Origin: Thermoplasmata archaeon
GTDB taxonomy: Archaea; Thermoplasmatota; Penumbrarchaeia; JAEHCK01
Reading direction: 5' to 3'
Assembly (NCBI GenBank): GCA_020696345.1
Contig: JAEHCK010000035.1
Location: 1-37,117, forward strand
Length of the DNA stretch: 37,117 nucleotides
The notes below the pieces were generated by a model, which was not told the origin of the DNA, ran no database searches, and was given only the letters and a program-made list of their open reading frames with translations. How positions within the stretch are numbered: the first letter of the stretch is position 1; each line of letters opens with the position of its first letter. The position numbers were made by a program, and so were the translations under genes. Shown piece by piece: positions 8,098 through 16,101 of the stretch.

Positions 8098-8442
8098 ATG
8101 GATAAAGAATTTGGACAGTCAAGCTTAATTGATGTAAAAAGAATAGTTAATGATTGCAAAGAAAAATGGATCAATTATAATCTAACGGAAGTTAATGAGT
8201 GTATTGTTCGACTCGGTATTGTCGAAGGAGAATTTCATTGGCATAAACACGATTCCGAAGATGAATTCTTCTTTGTAATCGAAGGTAAACTATTACTTGA
8301 TCTGGAAAATGAAACAATAGAATTATCACCATGGCAAGGTTATACTGTGCCCAGGAAAATTGTTCATCGAACAAGAGCTAAACAAAGAACAGTAATGTTA
8401 ATGTTTGAAAAAAGTACAGTAGATCCAAAAGGAGATAAATAA
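8098..8442 (+). CDS. Small single-domain cupin
   Basis: A 114-aa protein with the two cupin motifs. Motif 1 is HWHKHDSEDEFFFVIEG (HxH and Glu metal ligands, then Gly) and motif 2 is PWQGYTVPRKIVHRT, with a histidine as fourth ligand. Small cupins of this type bind a divalent metal and act as sugar-phosphate isomerases, oxygenases or sensors; the reaction cannot be assigned here. The start codon begins at the base after the radB stop, so it is almost surely co-translated with radB. It is the last gene of the operon and is followed 14 bp later by the 8-bp-periodic hairpin element. Confidence 0.85.
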   Translation: MDKEFGQSSLIDVKRIVNDCKEKWINYNLTEVNECIVRLGIVEGEFHWHKHDSEDEFFFVIEGKLLLDLENETIELSPWQGYTVPRKIVHRTRAKQRTVMLMFEKSTVDPKGDK

Positions 8443-8456
8443 TAGGATGTAGGATG

Positions 8457-8600
8457 GTCGGAAGGTCAGTTAGTCGATCAGTCAACTAGTCAGCTGGTCA
8501 ACTAGTTAACTAGCAGACCGATTGACCGACAGACCGGTAGACCAGCAGACCGGTGGTCTATACCTCAACACCAATTTTTCCATCACTCACAAATATTATT
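8457..8600 (+). repeat. 8-bp-periodic hairpin element, copy 1 (short)
   Basis: From 8457, seven consecutive octamers begin GTC (one GTT); the series then passes through GTTAAC (8505-8510) and continues as octamers carrying GAC on the same strand to about 8560. Read on the other strand the right half is again GTC octamers (for example GTCTGCTG), so the whole folds into one imperfect hairpin centred on GTTAAC. A non-repetitive tail follows (CTCAACACC and CCATCAC at 8564-8587) that recurs beside copy 2. The element fills the gap between the convergent cupin and kinase-like genes. Confidence 0.85.
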
Positions 8601-8611
8601 TCATGATAGAA

Positions 8612-10354
8612 TTATACCGATGTATGACCGGGAGCGGCTTTTTGATCTCTGGTTTTGACAGGGTTTCGTCTGATGAACCAGTGCTCTAATGTAGAATTTA
8701 TTTCACCAAATAAGGGTATTCTCCTACCAAACCCGGAAAGGATACTATTTAACAATAACCAAAATATCTCGCGTTGACGATGATACATCTGAAACGGGAA
8801 CGCCATGATGCCAATTTTTGGTATTGCCCCAACTATCAATGCGGTACCAATTTTCATCTTATTTCCCTTTAACCGTTCTTGTACCCATAGAATTATCGTG
8901 GCCAGAACTCTCAACGAGGGCATAACGAGCATGAATAGAAGAGGCACCCAACTTTGTGTTACCAAGACTCCAAAGATCGAAATGGTATTGAAATAAATGG
9001 AAAATGGTTTAAGAAACAGGTGGTAGCCGAAACCGCGTATATATGCCGATGAATCCCTGGTGCCATCTCTTAAAGTTTCCTTCTCTCGTGTGGTTAACCG
9101 GCCTAATGAATCGAATTCTCTGGTCTTTTCATTTATATAAAAAATTCCGAACTCCTTATACTTTGCTCGTGTTCTTTGATGGATGATCCAGAAATGAAGT
9201 TCTTTGAACGCTAATTTGCTAAGAATAATATTGGTGACCACGTTGTTTCTGTATCCTATCGGGATACGACCCATTTGCTCCATGTTTCTAAATTTATTTT
9301 CCAACCAACGTTTACGATATCGGTCGTTAATGACAAGATATATTAGGTCCGCAAAGATCAAGAAAAGCAATAACTGAACCATTGAATTGCGAATTCTCAT
9401 CTCGGTTCTTGTTGAAATATTATATTCTTTTTTCCATGTGCAAATGTACTGTTCGGTTATGTTTATTTTGTGATCTCGTTCATCGCTATTTGCAGAACTG
9501 GTTTTAGTTCGATCTCTGAACAATGCCAATTCGCTCTCTTTCCAGGCATGCATGCAATACTGTAACTTTGTTATATTCGCCTTTAGTGAAGGATATTTCG
9601 CAAGTATATCTTGATATCGTTCAATATATTTCCATAACTTATCAAAATCGATATCACCAAATAACGGTGAAAATCCTTTTTTCTTTGCTTCCGTAATATA
9701 TGGCTTATTTTTGAAGAATTGGATCCCGGGCATGCCGGACTCGAGGTCGATCCAGATCCATTCGTTTTTGTGGTTAAGTAAATAATTGCTGGTAGGCACA
9801 CTCAAGGATTTATCGGCCTGCCACATGGGTCCATAGAGCCCTGCATCAAACAGGTGTTCCATGAGTTTGTCCATGAAAGCCGTGAGTTCGAAGATCTCGT
9901 ATGTCGAGAATCTCAAATTCGGATCTGGTCCGCGGCCACTTATAAATTCCGTTCCTAATACCCAACAGCAATCTAACCGATCCCATCGTATATATTTTGC
10001 TTCGGCCACCTTGGGCGAACCAAACCAAAATGCTGTCAGATCTCTTATAACTGCCCGGGTATAATACGCAGCTGCTACTGCATTTATGTTCGTCCTATAT
10101 GGTAACGGCGCCTGATAGGCCAATTTATATAATCCTCTGGTGAAAATGTTACATTGAACAAAGCGTTTCTCAGCTGTCAATTCACCATCTTTATTTTTTA
10201 TCAACTCTACTACTGCGGCCTTACCCCTCCCAAGTGACCTGATGTATTCGATATCGTTTGAATCCTGTAATATAATTGCATCCAACATTCCTTTTTCGTT
10301 GTTGAATGTTTGCGTTTTGATCCCTTGTATCATTTCATCTACTCTTGCGCACAA
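8612..10354 (-). CDS. Kinase-like membrane protein, family unknown
   Basis: A 580-aa protein I cannot place in a named family. Residues 41-65 resemble a kinase nucleotide-binding loop (LGRGKAAVVEL, then AEKRF with a candidate lysine). Around residues 178-207, WQADKSLSVPTSNYLL followed by WIWIDLESG resembles the catalytic-loop and metal-binding segments of ABC1/aminoglycoside-kinase-like enzymes, but the usual His-x-Asp is QAD. The C-terminal half has about four hydrophobic helices (near 327-344, 455-500 and 506-527) separated by basic loops. So it may be a membrane-anchored atypical kinase or a pseudokinase. The longest frame starts TTG at 10354; ATG at 10333 is equally plausible, since a TATA box sits 26 bp upstream of 10354. 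Confidence 0.65.
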   Translation of the reverse strand: MCARVDEMIQGIKTQTFNNEKGMLDAIILQDSNDIEYIRSLGRGKAAVVELIKNKDGELTAEKRFVQCNIFTRGLYKLAYQAPLPYRTNINAVAAAYYTRAVIRDLTAFWFGSPKVAEAKYIRWDRLDCCWVLGTEFISGRGPDPNLRFSTYEIFELTAFMDKLMEHLFDAGLYGPMWQADKSLSVPTSNYLLNHKNEWIWIDLESGMPGIQFFKNKPYITEAKKKGFSPLFGDIDFDKLWKYIERYQDILAKYPSLKANITKLQYCMHAWKESELALFRDRTKTSSANSDERDHKINITEQYICTWKKEYNISTRTEMRIRNSMVQLLLFLIFADLIYLVINDRYRKRWLENKFRNMEQMGRIPIGYRNNVVTNIILSKLAFKELHFWIIHQRTRAKYKEFGIFYINEKTREFDSLGRLTTREKETLRDGTRDSSAYIRGFGYHLFLKPFSIYFNTISIFGVLVTQSWVPLLFMLVMPSLRVLATIILWVQERLKGNKMKIGTALIVGAIPKIGIMAFPFQMYHRQREIFWLLLNSILSGFGRRIPLFGEINSTLEHWFIRRNPVKTRDQKAAPGHTSV

Positions 10355-10375
10355 ATCGGAAGCCCCTAAGCTATT

Positions 10376-10385
10376 GTATAATAAA
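10376..10385 (-). promoter_or_regulatory. TATA box of the kinase-like gene
   Basis: On the minus strand TTTATTATAC is centred about 26 bases upstream of 10354. This predicts transcription starting at or next to the TTG codon, so translation would be either leaderless from TTG or start at ATG 10333 after a leader of about 20 bases. Confidence 0.5.
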
Positions 10386-10427
10386 TTAAACAGCTAAATT
10401 GATGAGAGTATAATAAAGTTTTTGAAT

Positions 10428-10841
10428 TTAATCGATCAACTTGAACTTATACCCGTAATGTATGATGCCGGATTTACCATCAGCACTGATCTTTCTAAAT
10501 ACCGAGTTCACTTTGCGGCCGATCATAATATCTTGATCATTATCTGGCTGTGGATAATTCACGATCTGCCCGGTAATTCTCGGTCCCTCATCCAATTCCA
10601 CGATCGCCATCATGTATGGCACTTGGGCCTTGAATGCATCCGGTGCATCATGCACGATCGTATAGCTTACAATTTTACCACTACCGCTCAGTTTCTCATT
10701 TTCCATTTTTCCAAGACTCTTTCGCCGGCAATCGGTGCAGATCTCTCTTGGCGGAAAGAAGAACCGACCGCACGAACCACATTTTGTACCCACGAAGTTA
10801 TATCTATTTTGCTGTTCACGCCAGAATCTAGCCACTGACAT
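10428..10841 (-). CDS. DUF35 OB-fold / zinc-ribbon protein (thiolase-HMGCS scaffold)
   Basis: A 137-aa DUF35 protein: an N-terminal helix, a rubredoxin-like zinc ribbon with C21, C24, C35 and C38 (CGSCGRFFFPPREICTDC), then an OB fold (about 45-137) containing GSGKIVSYTIVH. In archaea this protein holds thiolase and HMG-CoA synthase together so that acetoacetyl-CoA passes directly between them, and the zinc ribbon and OB fold are both typical. All four cysteines are present. It starts one base after the thiolase stop codon and is the last gene of the operon. Confidence 0.93.
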   Translation of the reverse strand: MSVARFWREQQNRYNFVGTKCGSCGRFFFPPREICTDCRRKSLGKMENEKLSGSGKIVSYTIVHDAPDAFKAQVPYMMAIVELDEGPRITGQIVNYPQPDNDQDIMIGRKVNSVFRKISADGKSGIIHYGYKFKLID

Positions 10842-10842
10842 T

Positions 10843-12012
10843 CTAGGCCACCCCCTCCAAGATATGTACCACAGCAGTTCCGCCCGTGCCGCCCAGGTTA
10901 TGTGTCAGGCCGAACCTTGCACCTTTAACCTGCCTCTCCTTGGCATCGCCTCTTAGCTGTGTAACGATCTCTACTATTTGTGCAACACCGGTGGCACCAG
11001 GTGGATGGCCGCGTGCCTTTAGACCGCCTGAAGTATTTACGGGTATCTCGCCATCCAGAGCGGTCAGCCCGTCCTCAACTGCTTTTCCACCATGTCCCTT
11101 TTCCACAATACCAAGATCTTCTATGGCCAAGATCTCACTAATGGAATACGAATCATGAACCTCTGCCAAATCAATCTCTTTTATGGTCATGTTTGCCTGT
11201 TTCAGCGCTCGATGGGCGGCAAATCTTGTAGAATCAATGCTTGTTAGGCTCTTTCGATCATGTAATGACATGAAATCCGATGCCTGTCCCGAACCAATGA
11301 TCTTTACTGGCCGGTCACAGATATCTTGTGCTCTATCCATCGAACACAGGATCACCGTGGCGGCGCCGTCCGAGGCTGGTGCACAATCGAAAATGCCAAG
11401 TGGCTCAGCTACACGAGGGGCATTCAATACCGCCTCGAGATTTATCTCGAATGGAAACTGTGCCTTCTTATTGAGCTTGGCATTCTTATGATTTTTCACC
11501 ACAACCGCCGCGAGTTGTTCATAAGTGGTACCGAACTCATGCATATGTCTCCTGGCCATCATGGCCCATAATGATGGCAAAGTGGCGCCAAAGAACCCTT
11601 CCCATTCACGGTCCGCTCCCGATACTAGCGTATCCACCAGCTCGGAAGGATTTGTATCACTCATTTTTTCTGCACCGCCAACCACTACAATTTCATGCTG
11701 TCCTGCGGCAACTGCAAAATACCCCTGCCGGAATGCCAGCCCGCCCGAAGCCGAAGCGGCCTCTATCCGTGTTGCCGGTGTATGTTTGTGGGTTAAGGCC
11801 ACTTGATCGGCAAATAATGGTGCAATATGTTCCTGGCCGATGGCAGAACCCGATGACATGTTGCCGATATACAGTGCATCGACATCATCACTAGTTATCC
11901 CCGCATCAAGTATGGCTAGGTAACCAGCCTCAAGCCCTAGCTGGCGAAGTGATTTGTCCCAGACCTCGCCAAATTTTGTGATCCCTACTCCTATTACTGC
12001 TACATCGCGCAC
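10843..12012 (-). CDS. Archaeal thiolase-like protein, active-site Cys replaced by Ser
   Basis: A 389-aa thiolase-fold protein in the position of acetyl-CoA acetyltransferase, the first step of the mevalonate pathway. The general-base region GLKARGHPPGATG and the C-terminal THNLGGTGGTAV segment are intact. However, the nucleophile motif, normally ACASGG, reads AASASGG (Ser87), and the second motif, normally HDCF, reads HDSYS, so both catalytic cysteines of archaeal/SCP2-type thiolases are serine. GTG at 12012 is chosen because GGTGA lies 5 bases upstream and the protein then starts VRDVAVIGVG as relatives do; the open frame extends to 12066 inside the HMG-CoA synthase gene. It may be a non-thiolytic acyl-binding subunit. 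Confidence 0.85.
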   Translation of the reverse strand: MRDVAVIGVGITKFGEVWDKSLRQLGLEAGYLAILDAGITSDDVDALYIGNMSSGSAIGQEHIAPLFADQVALTHKHTPATRIEAASASGGLAFRQGYFAVAAGQHEIVVVGGAEKMSDTNPSELVDTLVSGADREWEGFFGATLPSLWAMMARRHMHEFGTTYEQLAAVVVKNHKNAKLNKKAQFPFEINLEAVLNAPRVAEPLGIFDCAPASDGAATVILCSMDRAQDICDRPVKIIGSGQASDFMSLHDRKSLTSIDSTRFAAHRALKQANMTIKEIDLAEVHDSYSISEILAIEDLGIVEKGHGGKAVEDGLTALDGEIPVNTSGGLKARGHPPGATGVAQIVEIVTQLRGDAKERQVKGARFGLTHNLGGTGGTAVVHILEGVA

Positions 12013-12037
12013 AGATCTCACCTTGTAATTTTTATTA

Positions 12038-13102
12038 TCATTCTCCTTCCATTTTGAGTTTGTCACGGAATTTTAAATATGATGCATAATCCAAGAATTT
12101 CGAGGATTTGATCATATTCCGGATAGTAAACTCCTCTGATCTATCATAATTCGAAATATTATCGGTGACCGTAATATCGAACCCGTCCGAACCCGCGCCT
12201 GAACCGTATGAGATCATGAAGACCCTATCACCCGGCTCGGCTATGTCTAAAACCGCTGCAAGACCAAGCATTGCCGAGCCTGAGTATGTATTTCCAATTG
12301 TAGGTGTGAGAAGCCCGGTCGAAATTTGGTCAATGCTAAATCCCAGCATTTTTGAAACGGTGATCGGGAATTTCCCGTTCGGTTGATGAAAGATCGCATA
12401 TCTATAATCAGACGGGTCCGTGCCGCATTTGGTCATTAGGTTATTGCCGCAGCTTACGATATGTTTAAAATAAGCGGGTTTTCCGGTGAAACGCTCACCA
12501 TGTGATGGATACTTCATGCCCTCACGCCGCCAGAAATCGGGTGTGTCCGTGGTAAAAGACAGTGTCTGGTTAATGGAGGCGATCAAATTCGATCGGCCAA
12601 TAATAATTCCACATCCGCCGGCAGAGGCAGTATATTCCAGCATGTTCCCAGGTGCACCTTGGGCAGAATCGGCGCCGATCGCCAAACCATACTTGATCAT
12701 ACCAGCACTCACGAGACCCATACATGTTTGTATCGCCGCGGTACCGGCTTTACACGCAAATTCAAAATCTGCAGCTGTCAGGTTTGGTGTTGCACTTATT
12801 GCCTCTGCAACTATTGTAGCTGTTGGCTTCACCGCGTATGGATGACTCTCGCTGCCAACATAAATGGCACCAACTTCGGTGGGTGAAACCACACAGCGGC
12901 GCATAGCTTGCCGTGCAGCTTCAACGGAGATCGTCACCACATCTTCATCCAGGTCCGGTATGGATTTTGCCTCGATGTTCAAACCTTTTTTAATGGACTC
13001 GGCATTCCCTCCCCAGACTTTAGCTATCTCTTCTACCCTGATCCTAAAAACAGGTACATAAGCCCCGTAACTTACAATTCCAACATTGTCCATATTCATC
13101 AC
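12038..13102 (-). CDS. Hydroxymethylglutaryl-CoA synthase, archaeal type
   Basis: A 354-aa thiolase-superfamily enzyme that condenses acetyl-CoA with acetoacetyl-CoA to HMG-CoA for isoprenoid (archaeal lipid) synthesis. It starts [14 protein letters not shown], the family signature. Catalytic residues are visible: E85 in VGSESHPY, C117 in EFACKAGTA and the histidine of FHQPNGKFP, as well as GYTNTYSGS-like [12 protein letters not shown] near the C-terminus. Length is normal. The start overlaps the stop of the HTH regulator by 4 bp, and the stop is 25 bp before the thiolase start, so this is one operon. Confidence 0.95.
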   Translation of the reverse strand: MMNMDNVGIVSYGAYVPVFRIRVEEIAKVWGGNAESIKKGLNIEAKSIPDLDEDVVTISVEAARQAMRRCVVSPTEVGAIYVGSESHPYAVKPTATIVAEAISATPNLTAADFEFACKAGTAAIQTCMGLVSAGMIKYGLAIGADSAQGAPGNMLEYTASAGGCGIIIGRSNLIASINQTLSFTTDTPDFWRREGMKYPSHGERFTGKPAYFKHIVSCGNNLMTKCGTDPSDYRYAIFHQPNGKFPITVSKMLGFSIDQISTGLLTPTIGNTYSGSAMLGLAAVLDIAEPGDRVFMISYGSGAGSDGFDITVTDNISNYDRSEEFTIRNMIKSSKFLDYASYLKFRDKLKMEGE

Positions 13103-13776
13103 ATTTTTTTAATTTTTAATAATAGATCGTCCAGAGGTATGTTCGTGCTTAAAAACACAATATTTTCCAATTTTGCAAGCTTCACCGCCAACTGGTCGAT
13201 CCGTTTGGGTTGATGATAAACTATAACCGCCGGTTTTAGAGAATGAGTCCGTATCGCGATCATGGGCGATCGGCCGAATTCAACACCTGTAAATATCAAT
13301 GCCCGGTCAGAATTCCAGCCATATAACTTAATATAGTCATCAGCCGATAAAGTGAGTATCGCTTTTACACTGTCAATTACAGTGTAGCCGTAAATGAATC
13401 GTGATAGGTCTTTATCGGGTGTTAGATTCTTTGCACCGATCATCTTGGAAAGACCAGAGATGGATTTACCTTCAAAGAATTCGCGAATGTCGATAATAGC
13501 CTCTACTTGCGGTACCGAAAACTTATTAACAATAGGCGAGCCGCGGTGGTGATCTATACTTATCATCCCTTCAATGATCTTACGTATCATCCCGACCCCC
13601 GGTGAGGCTCGACGACCATGTTCATAATCGCTGATCACGGATGTGCTGAAGTTGATACTTTTTGCCAGCTCTTGTTGTGTAATGTCAAAAGTCTCACGCC
13701 ACTTTTTTATTGTGAGCCCTGGCTTATCGGATAGCGTGATCTCACTTGCGATCTTTTCTGTGATTGTCAAGTACAT
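13099..13776 (-). CDS. HTH regulator heading the mevalonate operon
   Basis: A 225-aa protein with an XRE-type helix-turn-helix at about residues 21-76 ([17 protein letters not shown], then [11 protein letters not shown]). The rest (about 85-225) is an alpha/beta sensor-like domain of the kind found in archaeal regulators adjacent to HMG-CoA synthase. The frame is open to 13884, but the TATA box at 13799-13806 is centred 26 bases from ATG 13776, which predicts a leaderless mRNA starting there, and homologues begin near this ITEKIASEI segment. It overlaps the HMG-CoA synthase start by 4 bp. It probably senses pathway status and regulates the operon (inference). Confidence 0.85.
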   Translation of the reverse strand: MYLTITEKIASEITLSDKPGLTIKKWRETFDITQQELAKSINFSTSVISDYEHGRRASPGVGMIRKIIEGMISIDHHRGSPIVNKFSVPQVEAIIDIREFFEGKSISGLSKMIGAKNLTPDKDLSRFIYGYTVIDSVKAILTLSADDYIKLYGWNSDRALIFTGVEFGRSPMIAIRTHSLKPAVIVYHQPKRIDQLAVKLAKLENIVFLSTNIPLDDLLLKIKKM

Positions 13777-13798
13777 AACGACCGGCATTGCGGATGTT

Positions 13799-13806
13799 GT
13801 ATATAA
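13799..13806 (-). promoter_or_regulatory. TATA box of the mevalonate operon
   Basis: TTATATAC on the minus strand, centred 26-27 bases before ATG 13776. No ribosome binding site precedes that ATG. Together these indicate a leaderless transcript for the whole HTH-HMGCS-thiolase-DUF35 operon. Confidence 0.65.
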
Positions 13807-13909
13807 GAATGTCGAACATTGCATCGACAAATGTCGTTGTTTTCTAACGCCTATTGGAATTTCAACGCTACCAGTCGATCTCATCTTAAAAAAAGGGAAA
13901 TTAATGAAA

Positions 13910-14290
13910 GAAAATTCTAAATCCGAAATTCTAAACTGTAAACAAATCCGAAATGAGAATATTCCAAACTAGTTTTTCCTGCTGAAGTTTGGAACAGAAT
14001 ATTATGAGCTTATTATTAATGGATTATAATAATTTTCTGGCAGGAGAATTTTTATTCAATAGGAAAATTAGTAAATGAAAATTTTCCGTTTAGATTTGTT
14101 TTTAATTCTTGATTTTGATATTTGTGATTTAGAATTTGTTTAGGATTTAGTGATTAGAATTTCGGATTTTAGGGTTAGAATTACATTTAAATCAATGATT
14201 TATTAATGGAATTCTAAGCCAGAATAATTTAATCACATAAATTATTCCGAGCTAAAAATTCCAAATAATCCTTAGTTTAACGGAATTTTT
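13910..14290. repeat. Degenerate AT-rich inverted repeat region
   Basis: The left part (13912-13950) has AAATCCGAAATTCTAAA-type short-period sequence; the right part (14106-14185) has its complement (for example TTTAGAATTTG and GAATTTCGGATTTT). In between, GCTGAAGTTTGGAA resembles CTTGAAGCTTGGAA inside the MITE-like element at 23443-23714, so this may be an eroded relative. I could not find clean ends or a target duplication. A second hairpin follows: 14207-14230 pairs with 14239-14263 (about 20 of 24 positions, 8-base loop). No gene is seen in the rest of this divergent gap. Confidence 0.5.
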
Positions 14291-14365
14291 ACCCCTACAA
14301 CAAAAATAAGAATTAATAATGATATATTTTTATTTTTGTATGGTACTTCAGATTTATCTCTTTAT

Positions 14366-14410
14366 AAAAAAAATGCGTTATTTATTGACCGTTTTACGAA
14401 GCATTTTTTT
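14366..14410 (-). repeat. 45-bp A-run/T-run element, copy 2 (inverted)
   Basis: Read on the minus strand it is nearly the same as 109-152: it starts AAAAAAATGCTTCG, has AAAACGGTCAATA inside and ends ACGCATTTTTTTT. It lies about 115 bp upstream of the COG2403 gene. Differences from copy 1 are single substitutions scattered through the interior, and the length is conserved. Confidence 0.65.
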
Positions 14411-14513
14411 ATTAGAGAAACATTTTATTATGACATACTCGATATGGGTTGCGAGCCGGTTAAGAACAAAACTCTGGGTCATAAAGAAACACGGCAAGGA
14501 ACAGTACAAGTGC

Positions 14514-14520
14514 AGGAGGA
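14514..14520 (+). promoter_or_regulatory. Shine-Dalgarno that points to an AUU start
   Basis: AGGAGGA is a near-perfect Shine-Dalgarno sequence, but no ATG, GTG or TTG follows at usable distance in any reading frame that continues. Six bases downstream is ATT (14527), in frame with the COG2403 protein. The first ATG of that frame is 36 bases away. Confidence 0.6.
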
Positions 14521-14526
14521 ATATAT

Positions 14527-15849
14527 ATTTCAAAGCGTATTATTAAAGTTATAATAATGGGAGCGGCAGGTAGGGATTTTCACAATTTCAATGTCTTTTT
14601 TCGAAACAACCCTGATTATAAGGTGATAGCCTTTACCGCAGAGCAGATACCTGGAATTGCCGATAAAAAATATCCGCCAGTCCTGACAGGTAAGTTATAC
14701 CCGAAAGGCATTCCAATTTTCAAGGAATCAAAACTACCCGAACTCATTGTAAAACACAAAATAGACCAGGTGATCCTATCATACAGTGATCTACCGTATA
14801 GTACGGTTATGAGCAAGGCCTCGTTGGTCATGGCATGTGGTGCGGATTTCCGGTTAATGGGTCCGAATAATACTATGCTGAAGAGCCGCAAACCGATGAT
14901 CGCTATTTGTGCGGTGCGTACCGGTGCGGGCAAATCACCCACCACGCGCAAGGTGTGCGCATACCTTAGAGCGAAAGGCAGAAAGGTCGTGGTGATACGT
15001 CATCCAATGCCTTATGGCGATCTGTCCAAACAGATCTGTCAGAGGTTCGCCACATTTGAAGATCTTGATAAACATAAAACAACCATAGAAGAACGCGAGG
15101 AGTACGAGCCTCACATTGAAAATGATATAATTGTATACGCCGGTGTAGACTATCAAGAGATCCTTCGTCAAGCTTCGCGTGAGGCCGATATCATAATCTG
15201 GGATGGTGGAAATAATGATCTACCATTCTATTCCACTGACCTGCATATTGTAATCGCGGACCCGCTTAGACCGGGGGACGAACTGGCTTATTATCCTGGT
15301 GAGACAAATCTACGAATGGCCGATGTTGTAATAATCAATAAAGTTCGCAGTGCCAAAAAAGGTGATATAAAGCTCGTGGAAAATAATATAAGAACGGTCA
15401 ACCCGAATGCTGGAATCATTAAGGCGGATCTGAAGATAACGGTTGAAGACACAAAATTGATCAAAAATAAAAAGGTATTAATTGTTGAGGATGGCCCCAC
15501 GATCACACATGGCGGTATGTCGTATGGTGCGGGGTTCATTGCCGCTAAAAAGTACAAGGTCAAGTCGATCCTGGATCCAAGATCGTATTTAGTGGGTTCA
15601 TTAAAAGCAACTTTTAAAAAATATCCACATATCGGTAAACTATTACCTGCCATGGGTTATGGTGACAAGCAGATAAGTGAATTGGAATCAACCATTAACA
15701 AATGTCCCGTAGATGTGGTATTGGCTGGTACACCTATTGATCTGGGTAGATTGATCAAGTTAAAGGGTGGCAGAAGCCTGGTCAGAGTTTGGTATGAATA
15801 TGACGACATTACCAAACCGGGTTTGGAAAAATATCTGGAGAAATTTTAA
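14527..15849 (+). CDS. COG2403 P-loop GTPase-like protein (cyclic 2,3-DPG synthetase-like)
   Basis: A P-loop protein of about 440 aa. The N-terminal domain has a Rossmann-like start (VIIMGAAGRDFHNF); the second domain has the P-loop AVRTGAGKS, then VVVIRHPMPYGDLSK and IIIWDGGNND. Members of this family are often annotated cyclic 2,3-diphosphoglycerate synthetase or predicted GTPase; the true reaction of this branch is not established. If translation starts at ATG 14557 the first beta strand is lost. Starting at ATT 14527 gives SKRIIKVIIMGAAG, a complete strand, with a Shine-Dalgarno 6 bases upstream; no ATG/GTG/TTG lies in frame between the stop at 14482 and 14557. I therefore prefer the AUU start. 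A T-rich terminator follows. Confidence 0.8.
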   Translation: MSKRIIKVIIMGAAGRDFHNFNVFFRNNPDYKVIAFTAEQIPGIADKKYPPVLTGKLYPKGIPIFKESKLPELIVKHKIDQVILSYSDLPYSTVMSKASLVMACGADFRLMGPNNTMLKSRKPMIAICAVRTGAGKSPTTRKVCAYLRAKGRKVVVIRHPMPYGDLSKQICQRFATFEDLDKHKTTIEEREEYEPHIENDIIVYAGVDYQEILRQASREADIIIWDGGNNDLPFYSTDLHIVIADPLRPGDELAYYPGETNLRMADVVIINKVRSAKKGDIKLVENNIRTVNPNAGIIKADLKITVEDTKLIKNKKVLIVEDGPTITHGGMSYGAGFIAAKKYKVKSILDPRSYLVGSLKATFKKYPHIGKLLPAMGYGDKQISELESTINKCPVDVVLAGTPIDLGRLIKLKGGRSLVRVWYEYDDITKPGLEKYLEKF

Positions 15850-15881
15850 TATTATTTATTAATACAGCAAAACGGCACAAA

Positions 15882-15916
15882 TCCTCGAGAGGAACCTCTA
15901 TTTTTATTTTTATTAT
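15882..15916 (+). terminator. Terminator after the COG2403 gene
   Basis: A small GAGG-AA-CCTC hairpin (overlapping CCTCGAGAGG) is followed directly by a T-rich tract, TATTTTTATTTTTATT. It lies 33 bp after the stop codon. T-runs are the main archaeal termination signal. Confidence 0.55.
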
Positions 15917-16101
15917 TATTTGACAAATCTATGGCCATACGTGCCCAGAAACCTTTAAGTAGAATGATTGCATATAAATATTAAATAATAATTTTACAAC
16001 AAATAAATGAATCGAAGAGAGAGGATTTTCACATAATATTGCTCTATATTAATATCTTTATGTGAGAAGAAACAGTATTGCCCGAAGGAGGAATGAGCAT
16101 T

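Noticed and set aside
8457..8560. An intact transposon end
   Set aside because: The octamer array lacks a definable terminal repeat and I could not find a target duplication at either copy, so I describe it only as a dispersed repeat.
12013..12066. Longer N-terminus for the thiolase-like protein
   Set aside because: It would overlap HMG-CoA synthase by 29 bp, lacks a usable ribosome site, and adds 18 residues absent from the family; GTG 12012 has GGTGA at 5 bases.
13910..14190. Second intact MITE
   Set aside because: It resembles the 23443-23714 element inside, but no perfect terminal repeats or target duplication could be found.
14319..14554. Two overlapping 72-75 aa frames upstream of the COG2403 gene
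   Set aside because: They overlap the 45-bp element, are Lys/Tyr/Phe-rich as expected from AT-rich DNA, and are not in frame with the downstream gene.
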